64,000 nucleotides of DNA from Cladocopium goreaui (taxonomy: Eukaryota > Sar > Dinophyceae > Suessiales > Symbiodiniaceae). A model generated the notes under the pieces. The model did no database searches. It saw only the letters and a list, made by a program, of their open reading frames with translations, and was not told where the DNA came from. The stretch spans positions 1 through 64,000 of the forward strand of contig CAMXCT020003425.1 in the NCBI GenBank assembly GCA_947184155.2. The letters run 5' to 3'. Shown here one piece after another: positions 22,361-33,065 of this stretch. Position 1 is the stretch's first letter; each line of letters begins with the position of its first letter. Both the position numbers and the translations under genes were made by a program.

Positions 22361-22691
22361 CACATATATATATGTAGCTTACATATCTTTACATACTAAT
22401 GACATACACATGTATTCTGAAAAAGCGCTCTTGGGATAATGTAATGTGGTAAACCCAATAGTAAACCATGTCCAAGTCATCACCATTTTTATGTGTGGTA
22501 TACACCATCCCAAAATGGTAGGTTTATTGCAGTGGGTCTCCCACATTATTGATAGGGAGGTTTCCCAAGTCATGGGTAGACCCTTATTCATCATCCATGT
22601 TTTTGGCGGATTGTCCATTATAAACCATCCAGCCATTGGGGTACTTGGATTCAATGGCAAGTATGAGTATGAACCAGAGGATTTTGATATA

Positions 22692-22794
22692 TACCCTCTG
22701 GTAATTTAACATAGCTATTGAAAATGGCCCATTTATAGATTATTTACCTATTAAACATGGTGATTTTCAAGAGCTATGTTGGATTACCAGAGGG
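22692..22794. repeat. Family A foldback element
   Basis: Complete apart from the last TA: begins TACCCTCTGGTAATTTAAC and ends TTACCAGAGGGT. Confidence 0.75.
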
Positions 22795-22948
22795 TCTCAG
22801 TTTTTTGGGCAAAACCCCCATTGTTTGGTCAAAACGGAAGACCTTGGGACCCACAGATTTCGGGTGCTGGAAATAGAACCGGGTGATGGCAGCGGAAAAA
22901 CCCATGGAAAAAGTACCGGAAATTGTGACTTGACCAGCAAAATCCGAG

Positions 22949-23041
22949 ATCTGATGGAATTTATGTGGATGTTCCATAGGGCGGGCGACTTGGAGCACAT
23001 CCGGCAAGACGCGGGCAGTACATCCACCGGATTGATGCCAG
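22949..23041 (+). CDS. Candidate exon with strong donor, unknown product
   Basis: The 3' edge is well defined: GATGCCAG before GTGAGCAAG, in phase 1. Reading back, the frame gives FHRAGDLEHIRQDAGSTSTG and LMP. The 5' edge is uncertain; the acceptor ATCCGAG at 22948 keeps phase 1, but the frame is open back to 22825. No domain is recognised. Confidence 0.45.
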
Positions 23042-23298
23042 GTGAGCAAGTTTTGTGGCCCTTTTAATTGGTGGTCATGGTACACCAACAAAAAAATGGG
23101 GATGTGCTGGATGTGGGTGATTTGTGATAGCCAAGTTGACGCACATCACGTGGTAAAAACTGTAGTTTTTAGCGCAGATGTAACAATGTTTGATGGGTTT
23201 ACACAGCAACAAACACGACAGGGGGGTGGGCCTCACCTTGTATGAATGATTTTCAATTTTTTGGTGGTTGGGACTCGGGGACGCCTGCGCCGGCACAG

Positions 23299-23331
23299 GA
23301 GCTTACTGCGTAACTTGGATCGCACGTCGGG
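23299..23331 (+). CDS. Possible micro-exon
   Basis: After CGGCACAG the frame opens GA (phase 1), reads AYCVTWIARRG and ends on G before GTGTGC. One Cys only. It fits the size and phase of other micro-exons, but evidence is thin. Confidence 0.35.
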
Positions 23332-23703
23332 GTGTGCCAAGGGCTAGTTCTTTGATGATTGCTTTAATGTACAAAAGTTGAATTGGTTGATGATGTGTTT
23401 TTTTTTCAATGGTTCCATTGGTAAACATACAGAAAACTATGGAAAGATCCACCATTTTCAATGGGAAATCCAGGAATGAACTGGGGAATTTATAGGGTTT
23501 CCATGGGTTTCCTCTTGGGGTTTCCTCTGAGGAGCATCCCTGATGGACTCTTGGGTTCCAATGCCCATCCGATCAACATTGATCTACCGTCCAGTCATAA
23601 CATGACATGGTTGATGGCAAAAAAAAACACAGTGGCACTCGCATATCAACAATGACTTAGACGTACTTTCGTCGGGTGATCCGGAAAAAAGTCAATGGGA
23701 ATT

Positions 23704-23816
23704 AGGATCCTAAATTGGAGGTACTGTACCATATAAGGCCATATTTTGTGGGGATATTCCCTTACATAGGCCTTATATAGGCCTTATATATGGTAGGTAC
23801 CTCCAATTTAGGATCC
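23704..23816. repeat. Family C foldback element, most complete copy
   Basis: Near-perfect arms: AGGATCCTAAATTGGAGG against CCTCCAATTTAGGATCC, then GTAC next to each arm. The centre is CTTACATAGGCCTTATATAGG. This copy is the best template for the family. Confidence 0.8.
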
Positions 23817-24473
23817 TGGAATGGCCATTGAAAAAGTGTTTGCATATCCCATTGTATCCAAATGATATCCCCACATATCGCCATAAAATGCCTGATTTTA
23901 GTCCCAGTGTTTCAACATGGTTGAGATTGCATCCACAAGACTGGTGAGTCAAGCATCTTAAAGTGGGCATCAATGGGCATCATGTTTAGCAACCTCCAAG
24001 TGAGCTGGAAAGCCCGTTACAGTCCATCAAATCCTCATGAAATTCCCATGAAACCCCATCATCCCCTAAAACCTGGAGTTGCTGAGTGGATGACGTGTTT
24101 AATTTTGTTGATTTTCCCAAGGGGAAATGCACTTAAAATGAGGAATATCTTCGGGGAATATGGAGGTTTCCATAGTCATGGGGGTACCCCCAAATGGTTG
24201 GTTTATCATGGAAAATCCTATCAAAATGGATGATCTAGGGGTACCCCCATTTCAGGAAACCTCCATATAATGGTAAATATTGACATATCCAACAAAAACC
24301 ATGGTTAATATACCTACATCCATTATCATTATCATTATATTCCCATGATAATGATAATGACAACCATTGAAATGGTCCAAATCTAGATCTAAATGATATC
24401 AAGATACCATTTCCTATATCAATATAACCATTGTACATGATCGTTATTCCTATATTATTTCAGGAAACCTCCA

Positions 24474-24607
24474 TACTTGGTGGCTCATCCCACGAATCGT
24501 ATTTGGCTTAGTTCACCCCAATTAGAAGTGGATTAACCCGCTCCTTATCCCATGTAAATCACTGGGGTTATAACCCATTTACGAGCCGTGGGATGAGCCA
24601 CCAAGTA
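24474..24607. repeat. Family D foldback element
   Basis: Left arm TACTTGGTGGCTCATCCC and right arm GGGATGAGCCACCAAGTA, with TA at both edges. Confidence 0.8.
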
Positions 24608-24662
24608 TGTCCAACTGTTTGGACCTGGAGCATTTGCCGCGCCGCGGTTTTTCAGGCGGCAG

Positions 24663-24698
24663 GCTGCCAGGGCGTTGGCTGTGCCAACGGCTGTGAAG
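24663..24698 (+). CDS. Micro-exon of Cys-rich repeat gene
   Basis: The block reads CQGVGCANGCEG. The acceptor lies in the doublet TTTTTCAGGCGGCAG; the second AG gives phase 1 like the neighbours, the first gives phase 0 with two extra Ala/Gly codons. The end on G before GCGATG is a GC donor. Cys spacing (C-x4-C-x3-C-x-G) is slightly altered from the norm. Confidence 0.65.
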
Positions 24699-24960
24699 GC
24701 GATGCATTGGTTATTTCCGTTGTTCCCCGATATAACCTCTGGCTATTTAACATAGCTATGGAAAATGGTCCATTTATAGATGATTTTCCCAGCTATAAAC
24801 CTCCATTTATGGTTGGGATTTTCCATGGCTATGTTCAAGAACCAGATAGCAACCACATTATGACCAGCAAAAATACGGATTTTAAACCACTCAAGTTTTG
24901 GGGTTGCTGAGTTGACATATTTGATAAATATATAAATGACGTTGATTTTTTTTTTTTGTC

Positions 24961-25043
24961 GGGGGTTCTGGTTATACTAGTAAGAACCGGTTAATAGTGT
25001 TCTGAAGAGAACATAACAACAGTTCCTTGCTTAGTAACAACAT
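24961..25043. repeat. Direct repeat H, copy 1
   Basis: Contains GGGTTCTGGTTATACTAGTA and AACAGTTCCTTGCTT. A near-identical copy lies at 25425-25509. Confidence 0.75.
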
Positions 25044-25267
25044 GATTCAACACCCCTTGTGTGTTGACACAGATATTAACAAGTTATAACTTACCAATAG
25101 CAACCTCTTGCCCATCAGTACTCAAAGGTGGTTGCCGGAAAAATCCCTCAATTTAGATACCGATTATTTTCCAAGCTCCAAATTTCGAGCATAAACCTCT
25201 ATGTAGTTCGGGGATTTTCCATTTCCACATTTGAGTACCGGAGGGTTTCAGAATGGTTCACATCATT

Positions 25268-25386
25268 TACCCTCTGGTTATGACTAACAGTTTGCCATGG
25301 TATAGATGGCCCATAGAAATAGATGGTTTACCGAACTTAAAAATGGTGGATCTTTCCATGGCTATGTTAGTCATAACCAGATGGTA
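25268..25386. repeat. Family A foldback element, CCCTCTGGTTATGAC variant
   Basis: Left end TACCCTCTGGTTATGAC and right end GTCATAACCAGATGGTA. This subtype carries ATAGATGGCCCATAGAAATA inside. Confidence 0.75.
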
Positions 25387-25424
25387 ATGACTTTGAACAT
25401 GCCCAGATCACTATCTACTAGTTG

Positions 25425-25509
25425 GGGGTTCTGGTTATACTAGTAAGAAGTGGTTAATAGTGTTCTGAAGAGAACATAACAACAGTTCCTTGCTTCGTAA
25501 AAACATGTT
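25425..25509. repeat. Direct repeat H, copy 2
   Basis: Nearly identical to 24961-25043; followed by GTTAGTCATAACCAGATGGT, a stray right end of a family A element. Confidence 0.75.
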
Positions 25510-25576
25510 AGTCATAACCAGATGGTAACATCCCTAGCCTTCTTCGTTAAATCCATGGAAGTTTTCCACGCCGCAG

Positions 25577-25627
25577 GTGACCATTGCGACGATGGCTGCA
25601 CTGGTGACCACTGTTCCAAAGGCTGCG
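25577..25627 (+). CDS. Exon of Cys-rich repeat gene
   Basis: Acceptor TCCACGCCGCAG; opens GT (phase 1), reads DHCDDGCTGDHCSKGC and ends on G before GTTCCG (phase 1). It holds two units with acidic residues in place of the usual basic or Ala ones. It is the last unmistakable member of the repeat set in the window. The GGGTTCCGGGTTCCGG that follows could shift the donor by a few codons. Confidence 0.75.
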
Positions 25628-25689
25628 GTTCCGGGTTCCGGGTTCCGGTCGAAGTCGGAAGACCTGGCTACGGCACAGATATAGAAACA

Positions 25690-25800
25690 TCTATTGGGAT
25701 ATTATAGATGATATAGATGTTATAAATATATAGATGATATAGATGATATATATTGTATAGATTATAGTTATAGATGTTATAGATACTGTAATATTATGCA
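25690..25800. repeat. ATAGATGATATAGATGTTAT microsatellite
   Basis: Imperfect tandem ATAGATG/ATATAG words. Confidence 0.7.
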
Positions 25801-26057
25801 TTATAGATAAGATATTTGGGGATTATAGTTATCAAGTATTGGGAGACATAGAACTTGATACTGCAAGAAAATGTATACAAAGTGATATACATCAATAGAA
25901 GAGATGGAACAAGATACGAAAAGATAGTGTAATATTATGCAGTTATTATGTAGTAGATTAACAATGAAAATATTGCATTGAATATTACAGTAATGTTGCA
26001 TCTAATTGCATAATATGAAACATGTTTCAAGGATGTGATAAATACTGCAATATTATC

Positions 26058-26157
26058 TGGTTGGTGGTTTGGAACATTTTTTATTTTCCAATTTCATATA
26101 TGGGATAATCCTTCCCATTGACTAATATTTTTCAAGATGGTTAAAGCCACCAAACAG
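26058..26157. repeat. Family B foldback element, short-interior variant
   Basis: Starts CTGGTTGGTGGTTTGG and ends GCCACCAAACAG; interior GGGATAATCC and CAAGATGGTT. Confidence 0.7.
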
Positions 26158-26300
26158 TTTTGCAATATTGACATATTTACTTCATTAATTGGGGCTTGCT
26201 ATATATCAACAGTACTGGTTTATGTGCATCCCAGATCAGATTTGTTTGTGGTTTATAGTCACCCTGGAGTAGATAGTGATCTGGGCATTTTCAAAGTCAT

Positions 26301-26415
26301 TACCATCTGGTTGTGACTAACATAGCCATGGAGAGATCCACCATTTTTAAGTTCGGTAAACCATCTATTTCTATGGGCCATCTATACCATGGCTATGTTA
26401 AATAACCAGAGGGTA
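26301..26415. repeat. Family A foldback element
   Basis: TACCATCTGGTTGTGAC to AATAACCAGAGGGTA. The 26240-26400 stretch is the reverse complement of much of 25265-25410, so the two copies face each other. Confidence 0.75.
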
Positions 26416-26530
26416 GCCACTAAAATTGAGAGAATGTTTTGAAAATCCCATCATCATCCGTATTCTAAGAATTCTATCCACCTCAGGTTATGTTAATATA
26501 ACCCATGTATGTGTGTATATGTATCCTTAG

Positions 26531-26611
26531 TATACACAACCCGTGTGTATAACTGGACTATGACATGGGATGATTCGCCCCAGTTGGAGCTCTTGGATTT
26601 TGGATCCAGCG
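26531..26611 (+). CDS. Candidate exon, unknown product
   Basis: After GTATCCTTAG the frame opens TA (phase 1), reads YTTRVYNWTMTWDDSPQLEL then LDFGSS, and ends on G before GTACGT, a good donor (phase 1). Aromatic and acidic residues predominate; no Cys. Fits the phase series but has no family match that I can see. Confidence 0.45.
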
Positions 26612-26840
26612 GTACGTTTTTTTATCTGACTTGGATCCATAGGGATATCCGTATTTTACTATCAACTGGTTGGTGGTTTGGAACTATCAATGATGGTTAA
26701 TGATGGTTAATGATGGTTAATGATGGTTAATGATGGTTGATGATGGTTGATGATGGTTGATGATTCATAACTGGTTGGTGGTTTGGAACATGTTTTAAAA
26801 CCATGGTTAATAATGGTTAATAATTGGAATACCAATATAT

Positions 26841-26949
26841 TTGGTTGGTGGTGACTGGAACATGTTTTATTTTCCCATATATTGGGAATAATAATCCCAA
26901 CTGACGAACTCCATCATTTTTCAGAGGGGTAGGCTCAAGCACCAACCAG
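26841..26949. repeat. Family B foldback element
   Basis: Starts TTGGTTGGTGGTGACTGG and ends GCACCAACCAG. It is preceded by tandem TGATGGTTAA units at 26690-26765. Confidence 0.7.
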
Positions 26950-27026
26950 TCAAACATCGTCCAACATGGGGATTTGGAATTTTCCCCATGCAATGTGTGA
27001 TAGTCATTTGGTTGGTTAAAATCAGT

Positions 27027-27145
27027 TACCATCTGGTTATGACTAACATAGCCATGGAAAGATCCACCATTTTTAAGTTCGGTAAACCATCTATTTCTAT
27101 GGGCCATCTATACCATGGCAAACTGTTAGTCATAACCAGAGGGTA
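27027..27145. repeat. Family A foldback element
   Basis: TACCATCTGGTTATGAC to GTCATAACCAGAGGGTA; the interior is almost identical to the copy at 26301. Confidence 0.75.
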
Positions 27146-27390
27146 ACCAGATAGTTCTTCGCTTCGGGCTTTTTTTTAGGCTTCACGATGATTTCACCAG
27201 AGACGAAATGTATTTCACAAGACTTTCAATCATGAATGTTCAGGTTTGTTAAATGTATTTAACACACATGTTGTTAACCAATGATGTTGTTTTCACAATG
27301 TTAATGTTATTTCACTTAGGATTAAATACATACTATATATATATAACCATACTATATCTTGGTTTAAATACAATATAATTCCAACCTTAG

Positions 27391-27519
27391 GTTTAAATGG
27401 TTGTTGAACATCTCCCGCTGTGTTGAACCTCGGCTCGCCAGGAGCTACTCCATCATCCACGTGCCAAGAGGCCGTTGGGCTGTTGAGCCGTTGAGCCATG
27501 AAAACGAGATCAATTCACG
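27391..27519 (+). CDS. Candidate exon, unknown product
   Basis: After TTCCAACCTTAG a frame opens in phase 2 and reads LLNISRCVEPRLARSYSIIH, VPRGRWAVEPLSHENEINS, ending in phase 2 before GTTCGA. The frame stays open for about 65 codons in AT-rich surroundings. The reverse strand is also open over much of it, so strand is not certain. Confidence 0.4.
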
Positions 27520-28010
27520 GTTCGAAGTCATCATGGTTGAGAATGATTGGTTAGAATTCATGGGAATTAATGGGAATTAATGTTTTGTTTTTTTTAATGG
27601 GAAAATATAGTGGTATCATTTGGGAGATTATGGGTGTAGTATGGGATATAATGGAATGGAATATATGGTAAATATGGGTTTATTATATGATGAGGATATC
27701 ATATGGTATCATTAGCCAGGGACGTAAAGATATAGGCCTCACTGGACTATGATATGATTCATATGGTATAATATTATATATGGGTTATTAAATATTTTGA
27801 AAAGATATGATATATCTGGGTAAATTATAACGACCTCACTGCGACCTCACTGGAATCATAAATAAGGGGAATCATCCCAAAATGGCCGAACCATTCAGGT
27901 TAGTGAATTATTATAATTTACCATGATATATACATATGATATCCCATTTTGGAGATTTTGAACATCACTTTCAATGATTCTCAATCTGTTGGAGATTAGA
28001 TTGACCTATA

Positions 28011-28108
28011 CTGGTTGGTGTTTTGGAACATGACTTTTATTGTTCCATTTCATATATGTGATAATCCTTCCCATAATATTTCTCAAGATGGTTAAAACCA
28101 CCAACCAG
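28011..28108. repeat. Family B foldback element, short-interior variant
   Basis: Starts CTGGTTGGTGTTTTGG and ends ACCACCAACCAG. Confidence 0.7.
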
Positions 28109-28121
28109 TGATATATATATA

Positions 28122-28246
28122 TACCCTCTGGTTATTTAACATAGCCATGGAAAATGGCCAATAGAAATAGATGGTTTACCTGGGTTTACCGAACTTAAAA
28201 ATGGTGGATCTTTCCATGGCAAACTGTTAGTCATAACCAGAGGGTA
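28122..28246. repeat. Family A foldback element
   Basis: Left end TACCCTCTGGTTATTTAAC, right end GTCATAACCAGAGGGTA: the two ends come from different subtypes, which suggests recombination between copies. Confidence 0.75.
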
Positions 28247-28749
28247 TATGATATGGGAAGTCATTGGGAAATCATTGGAAACCTACTGGTCAAAGGTCAA
28301 TTGACTAGATGGGTAGAAACTCATCCGCTGAATCGTTGTTTGGTATCTGGCTGGGATTATCGAGCCGTTCACCAGCTAAGAATTGGTCATTTGTTGCGTG
28401 TCTGGCTGATTGGAAATGATGATATGGGAAATCCTTGGGAAAGCTACTGGCCAAAGAAAATCTGAAAAGCCTTTACCAACCAGAATGCTTAACCCGTTCT
28501 ATGAATATCATATTTTGATATTACTAGTAATAATATCAATGAGATATTATATTTTTATTATTCATGCAGGCTATAAATGTTGTACATATGACTAAGGTTT
28601 ATTTAATATTATTCAACAACATACAACATTACTAATATAGGTGGTTCATGATAGGTGATAAGGATAGATGTTAGTGTTCTTCCATTTTCTGGCGGTTGAT
28701 GTTTTTGGTTGGGGTTATACTCAATATCTTCTCCCTAATATAAGACAAT

Positions 28750-28864
28750 ATTACACTCTTCTAGGTAAATTATCACGACCTCACTGTTCTCCCGAACCCT
28801 GGAATCATGGTTAGATTGCGGGGAATCATCCCCAAACAGCCGAACTATTCAGGTTAGTGAAATA
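28750..28864. repeat. Family F repeat
   Basis: Starts TAGGTAAATTATCACGACC and runs to TCAGGTTAGTGAAATATACC. Related copies lie at 27820, 33830, 38020, 40130, 43625, 54892 and 55685. Confidence 0.6.
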
Positions 28865-28969
28865 TACCATCTGGTAGTTTAACATAGCCATGGAAAATCA
28901 CCATTTTAAATAGGTAAACCATCTATAAATGGGCCATTTTCCATGGCTATGTTAAATAACCAGAGGGTA
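28865..28969. repeat. Family A foldback element
   Basis: TACCATCTGGTAGTTTAAC to AATAACCAGAGGGTA, inserted right at the end of the family F repeat. Confidence 0.75.
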
Positions 28970-29018
28970 ATTTACTCAGACCATCTCAAAGAAACCATGG
29001 TTGACTGACCTATTCCAG

Positions 29019-29066
29019 TGCCAGCTGACCGGACCTATTCCTGTCGGCTCCGTGAGGCGCTGGATG
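29019..29066 (+). CDS. Candidate exon with LRR-like words
   Basis: After GACCTATTCCAG the frame opens TG (phase 1), reads PADRTYSCRLREALDG and can end on G before GCAACC (GC donor). If it continues, it reads GNPNLCGLKTSFKDEA and a Cys/Pro-rich tail. GNPNLCG resembles the end of plant-type leucine-rich repeat domains, and the overlapping frame of the same bases reads LTGPIP, another such word. This may be a frameshifted fragment or coincidence. Confidence 0.35.
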
Positions 29067-29391
29067 GCAACCCCAACCTCTGTGGATTGAAGACTTCCTT
29101 TAAGGATGAGGCACTGCCCCCCCTGACCCCCTGCCTTGCAGCTTGCAGTTTGCGGGTGCTTCTGACCATGGATTCTCCATGAAATGCCATAGTAACAATG
29201 GTGGATTTGGGAATAAAAAATGGTGGATACGTGTGATTAGTAAATGGATAATGGTATGTGGGTCTGTTTGAAATTGGTGTACCTTCCGATAATCAAACAT
29301 GGCTATCTAGAAATCGCCGAAATCGATGTTCTAAAGGGTAACTTCGGTAACTTGTTTTTAAAGGGATGCATTGCCATGTTAGATCTTGTAG

Positions 29392-29445
29392 AGGCTTCAC
29401 CCCGTGGATTTGGAAAACCACCATGTTTAGCAGGAGATGATCTTG
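29392..29445 (+). CDS. Possible exon, unknown product
   Basis: After AGATCTTGTAG the frame opens AG (phase 1), reads ASPRGFGKPPCLAGDDL and ends on G before GTGGAT. Fits the phase rule; composition is average. Confidence 0.25.
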
Positions 29446-29518
29446 GTGGATGTTCCATATCTCCATTTGACCAGCAAACAACACACGTGTTTTTCGACTA
29501 TTTGGTAAAACAAAGTGC

Positions 29519-29644
29519 TACTTGGTGGCTCATCCCACGAATCGTAAGTGTGTTATAACCCCAATTGTAGGTGGATTAACCCTACTTATCCCATTTATAA
29601 CAGGGGTTATAACCCACTTACTAAGTGGGATGAGCCACCAAGTA
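29519..29644. repeat. Family D foldback element
   Basis: TACTTGGTGGCTCATCCC to GGGATGAGCCACCAAGTA; interior GGGTTATAACCC occurs on both arms. Confidence 0.8.
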
Positions 29645-30417
29645 TTAATGTGGGTAAAACAATGCCATAAACCATCCCCCAGTCATCAGCATTTTTTATA
29701 GGTGGCATGGTTACCATTCCCAGGCATGGTTTATGAAATTATTTTACACACATTACTTATTATCAACCACTAGTATCACTGTTAATCACTATAATTCTTA
29801 GATCATCATCCCATTAATGATTGATTATCCTATTAATCACCATTAATCACATGGTCCCAGTTTATGATTGCAATATGTAATGATGATCGAAGAAAACCTT
29901 GGATCCTGGCACACATTTTCAAAAAACAACAACTGATGTTTTGTTGTTGTTATGCGGATTAATATCAATGTTTTTGTGTTTATTTTTGAAAATGGACAAT
30001 GTACTTTTATAGTAAGTGTTATACTTTTATATCAATGTGTTATAAGTAGCCAAACATGTGCTTTTCTTTTAGTGAGTAGCATTCAGACTGACAATGTGAT
30101 GCGTCGTACAGCGGATTCTGTGTGACTAGTTGCAGTTGTATCCTCGACACTAATCCATTGCGCTTTTTTTTTTTAAGGCCTCTGTAAATCCCCTACTAAA
30201 CCATGGTTCTGGGGAATGTTTAATAATAGGATAAGTTGTTTTTTTTGTTTAATAGCGTTTCTTTGTATTTACTTAGCATGGTGATTTAGGCACCAAAAGG
30301 CAAGTATGCTGATGGTTTCAAACTTCCAACCAACGTGGGTGTTGAAATTATTCAAACTGGTGGTATTGGTTAATATGGTTCAAAACACATAGATTCGTTG
30401 ATCAAACTCGATTCAAT

Positions 30418-30536
30418 CTGGTGGTTTGGAACATGGCTGGATTATGACTTTCCATTCAGTTGGGATTGTCATCATCCCAACTGACGAACTCACTCCATCA
30501 TTTTTTTAGAGGGTAGGGCGAAAAACCACCAACCAG
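30418..30536. repeat. Family B foldback element
   Basis: Begins CTGGTGGTTTGGAACATGG (TTGG deleted) and ends ACCACCAACCAG. Confidence 0.65.
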
Positions 30537-30751
30537 TATATTATTAACCATCATTCATCATATATTAACCATCATCATTAACCATATAATAACCATATAT
30601 TAACCATCATCATTAACCACCAGTTCTCCATCGTTTGTGTCGCTTACCTGGATGGAACATTTGAATGAGTTGCCCTGGGCCAAACCAACGATGTGAATGT
30701 TCAAAACACCATGAATGTAGATCATGAGTGGAGCCATGAAACAGTTTTTAT

Positions 30752-30856
30752 TACCCTCTGGTAATTTAACGTAGCAAACTGGAAAATGACCATTAATAGT
30801 TGATTTCCCACTAAAAATGGTGATTTTCCATAGCTATGTTAGTTTACCAGAGGGTA
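30752..30856. repeat. Family A foldback element
   Basis: TACCCTCTGGTAATTTAACG to TTACCAGAGGGTA. Confidence 0.8.
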
Positions 30857-31305
30857 CCCCAATGTGAAAAAAACAATTATAGTTAGCTAGAAAACGACCA
30901 TGTTATCACCGATTGTAGTTAAATATTTACTGTCTATAGTTAGCTAACTTGTTATGACTCATTTAAGTACACTTAGATGTTTAGTGTGTTTTTTGGGATG
31001 AACTTATCAGTGCATCAAAGTTGAACTGGTGGAAGTGCTTCGCAACAAGCGACCAAGTCATTTTCGTGTTTTTTTGTCATTATCCACCGGTTATTTGTTT
31101 CATAGTTACGGAAAATCCATGAAAATCCCAAATATATAGATGAGAAACATGATGATTGCGTGATTTTCTGACGATTTCCCATATAAAAAATGCTGATGTT
31201 CCATAGCAAACCGTTAAATTACGTGGTTAACCTGGTTAACCGGTTCACCTCCGGTTCACCTCCCTCCAAGGTTGGATCGGTGACCCGCTGTGGAAGCGGT
31301 ATCCC

Positions 31306-31437
31306 ACTGGTGGCTCATCCCACTTAGTAAGTGGGTTATAATCCCTGTTACAAATGGGATAAGTAGGGTTAATCTACTTATATATAATTGGGGTGAACTA
31401 ACCCACTTACTATATAAGTGGGATGAGCCACCAAGTA
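31306..31437. repeat. Family D foldback element
   Basis: Left end CTGGTGGCTCATCCCAC (one base lost) and right end GTGGGATGAGCCACCAAGTA. Confidence 0.75.
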
Positions 31438-31446
31438 TAGTCTTAG

Positions 31447-31651
31447 AATTCGACTTGGAGAATGTGGATAAATGTGGAGATCATATTCGAGATTTCAACA
31501 TATTTCAGGCGCTTGAAGGCCCATTCTGGCCCAAGCAAATGCTGAATCTTCCCACCTGTCTTCCAACCAGTAAAATGCCGCGTGCGTCGGACATGGCGAG
31601 TTCCGCAACGCATGTTCTCTCGTCCCAGCGATGCTGGGCTGAAGTCGAGTC
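31447..31651 (+). CDS. Candidate exon, unknown product
   Basis: Directly after a family D element, the acceptor GTCTTAG opens a phase-1 frame reading FDLENVDKCGDHIRDFNIFQ, ALEGPFWPKQMLNLPTCLP and later MASSATHVLSSQRCWAEVE. The frame stays open to 31769. An internal acceptor (CATATTTCAG at 31508) would give a shorter, phase-0 exon ending before GTCCAC. GC content rises from about 31500. The product is not recognised. Confidence 0.4.
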
Positions 31652-32177
31652 AACGGTCCACACTAGATATTTCCCGATGTATTTGGATATCAACAGGATC
31701 AATCCCATCACCCTAATATTGAACACCCCAATTGCATGGTCCCAATGGAATGTGGAAATTCCCTACTAAACCATGGTTTCGTTTAGGGGGTGTTTAATAT
31801 GAACGGGGGAAGGGATGAAAATGAATTAAACCATATCAAACAGACAACAGATGTAGAAAAGGACATCAAGTTACTTCACTGTAGTCTGAGAAGGACATTA
31901 ATTCTTACTTAATATTATATGGGTGCGGGTCAAAATTGGGTACCTCAATAATTGGGTGGTTAATACATGTTAATACTAAAAATAAACTTAAATCTGTGGT
32001 CCCCCAGGTGCTTCATTTTGACCCATACCCATATGTTCATTTAGATGTCTTTTGCAATGAAAAATAAGGGCTATATTTATCAAACATCTATCTACTTTTG
32101 GCGATCTGAGACTGGCCATCACTGGGTTGAGGTGTGAAAAGGTCTCTTCATCGTACGGCTTCACCCTAAAATAGCGA

Positions 32178-32307
32178 TACCCTCTGGTAAACTATGGAAA
32201 GATCCACCATTTTCAATAGCAAACTACAGAAAATCACCATGTTTTTTTTGGTTAAGTCAACTATTTCTATGGCTATGCTCAATAGCTATTTTGACATAAC
32301 CAGAGGA
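32178..32307. repeat. Family A foldback element, degenerate
   Basis: TACCCTCTGGTAAACTATGG to ATAACCAGAGGAT; the interior is partly rearranged. Confidence 0.6.
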
Positions 32308-32722
32308 TGCTATGGGTATGCCACACAACCTGAGATGAGAGAAATGCTGTGCTGATATCACCAACAGTTTGATCAATGGGAGATCTCCAGGATCCAATTG
32401 ATGGAGGTACTGGTACTGGTACCATAGTTTTGGCCATATGAATTGTGGGCATATTCCCTGAAAAATAGGCCTGAAAACTAGGCCAAACATATATGGCTGA
32501 GCACCAAATATCACCAAAAGTGGGTTGATGAACATGATACCAATTTGTAGATCTTGAAATAGTGGACCCATTAAAGTTTTCATAACCCAATGTTATAACC
32601 AATTATAGTTAGCTATAACTACCATGTTGTAACCGATTATAGTTCATTTACTGACTATAGTTAGCTAACTCAATATATTACTATTACTGGTATATAGCTA
32701 TTATAATGGGATATAACTAGTA

Positions 32723-32851
32723 CTGGTTGGTGGTGACTGGAACATGACTGGATGACATGACTTTCCATTCAGTTGGGAATGGAAAATCATCCCAACTGAC
32801 GAACTCACTCCATCATTTTTCAGAGGGGTAGGGCGAAAAACCACCAACCAG
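32723..32851. repeat. Family B foldback element
   Basis: Starts CTGGTTGGTGGTGACTGG and ends ACCACCAACCAG. ATTAACCATC tandem words follow to 32935. Confidence 0.75.
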
Positions 32852-32935
32852 TGATACCATCATTAACCATCATCATGAACCACATATTAACCATCATCAT
32901 TATCCATATAATAACCATATAATAACCATCATCAT

Positions 32936-33039
32936 TACCCTCTGGTAATTTAACATAGCTATGGAAAATCACCATTTTTCATGGGAAAATCCACTATAAA
33001 TGGCCATTTTCAATAGCTATGTTAAATTACCAGAGGGTA
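32936..33039. repeat. Family A foldback element
   Basis: A very regular copy, TACCCTCTGGTAATTTAAC to TTACCAGAGGGTA, and a good template for the family. Confidence 0.8.
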
Positions 33040-33065
33040 ACCATATATTGACATGGCAATGCCAG

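Noticed and set aside
27293..27499. Reverse-strand frame over the 27391 block
   Set aside because: The + strand frame is as long, has an AG acceptor and a GT donor, and agrees with the strand of all other blocks.
30640..30705. Reverse-strand exon reading LNIHIVGLAQGNSFKCSIQ before a GTAAGC
   Set aside because: The donor is good, but no acceptor with AG is in place and all + strand frames are open too. No other minus-strand exon supports a gene there.
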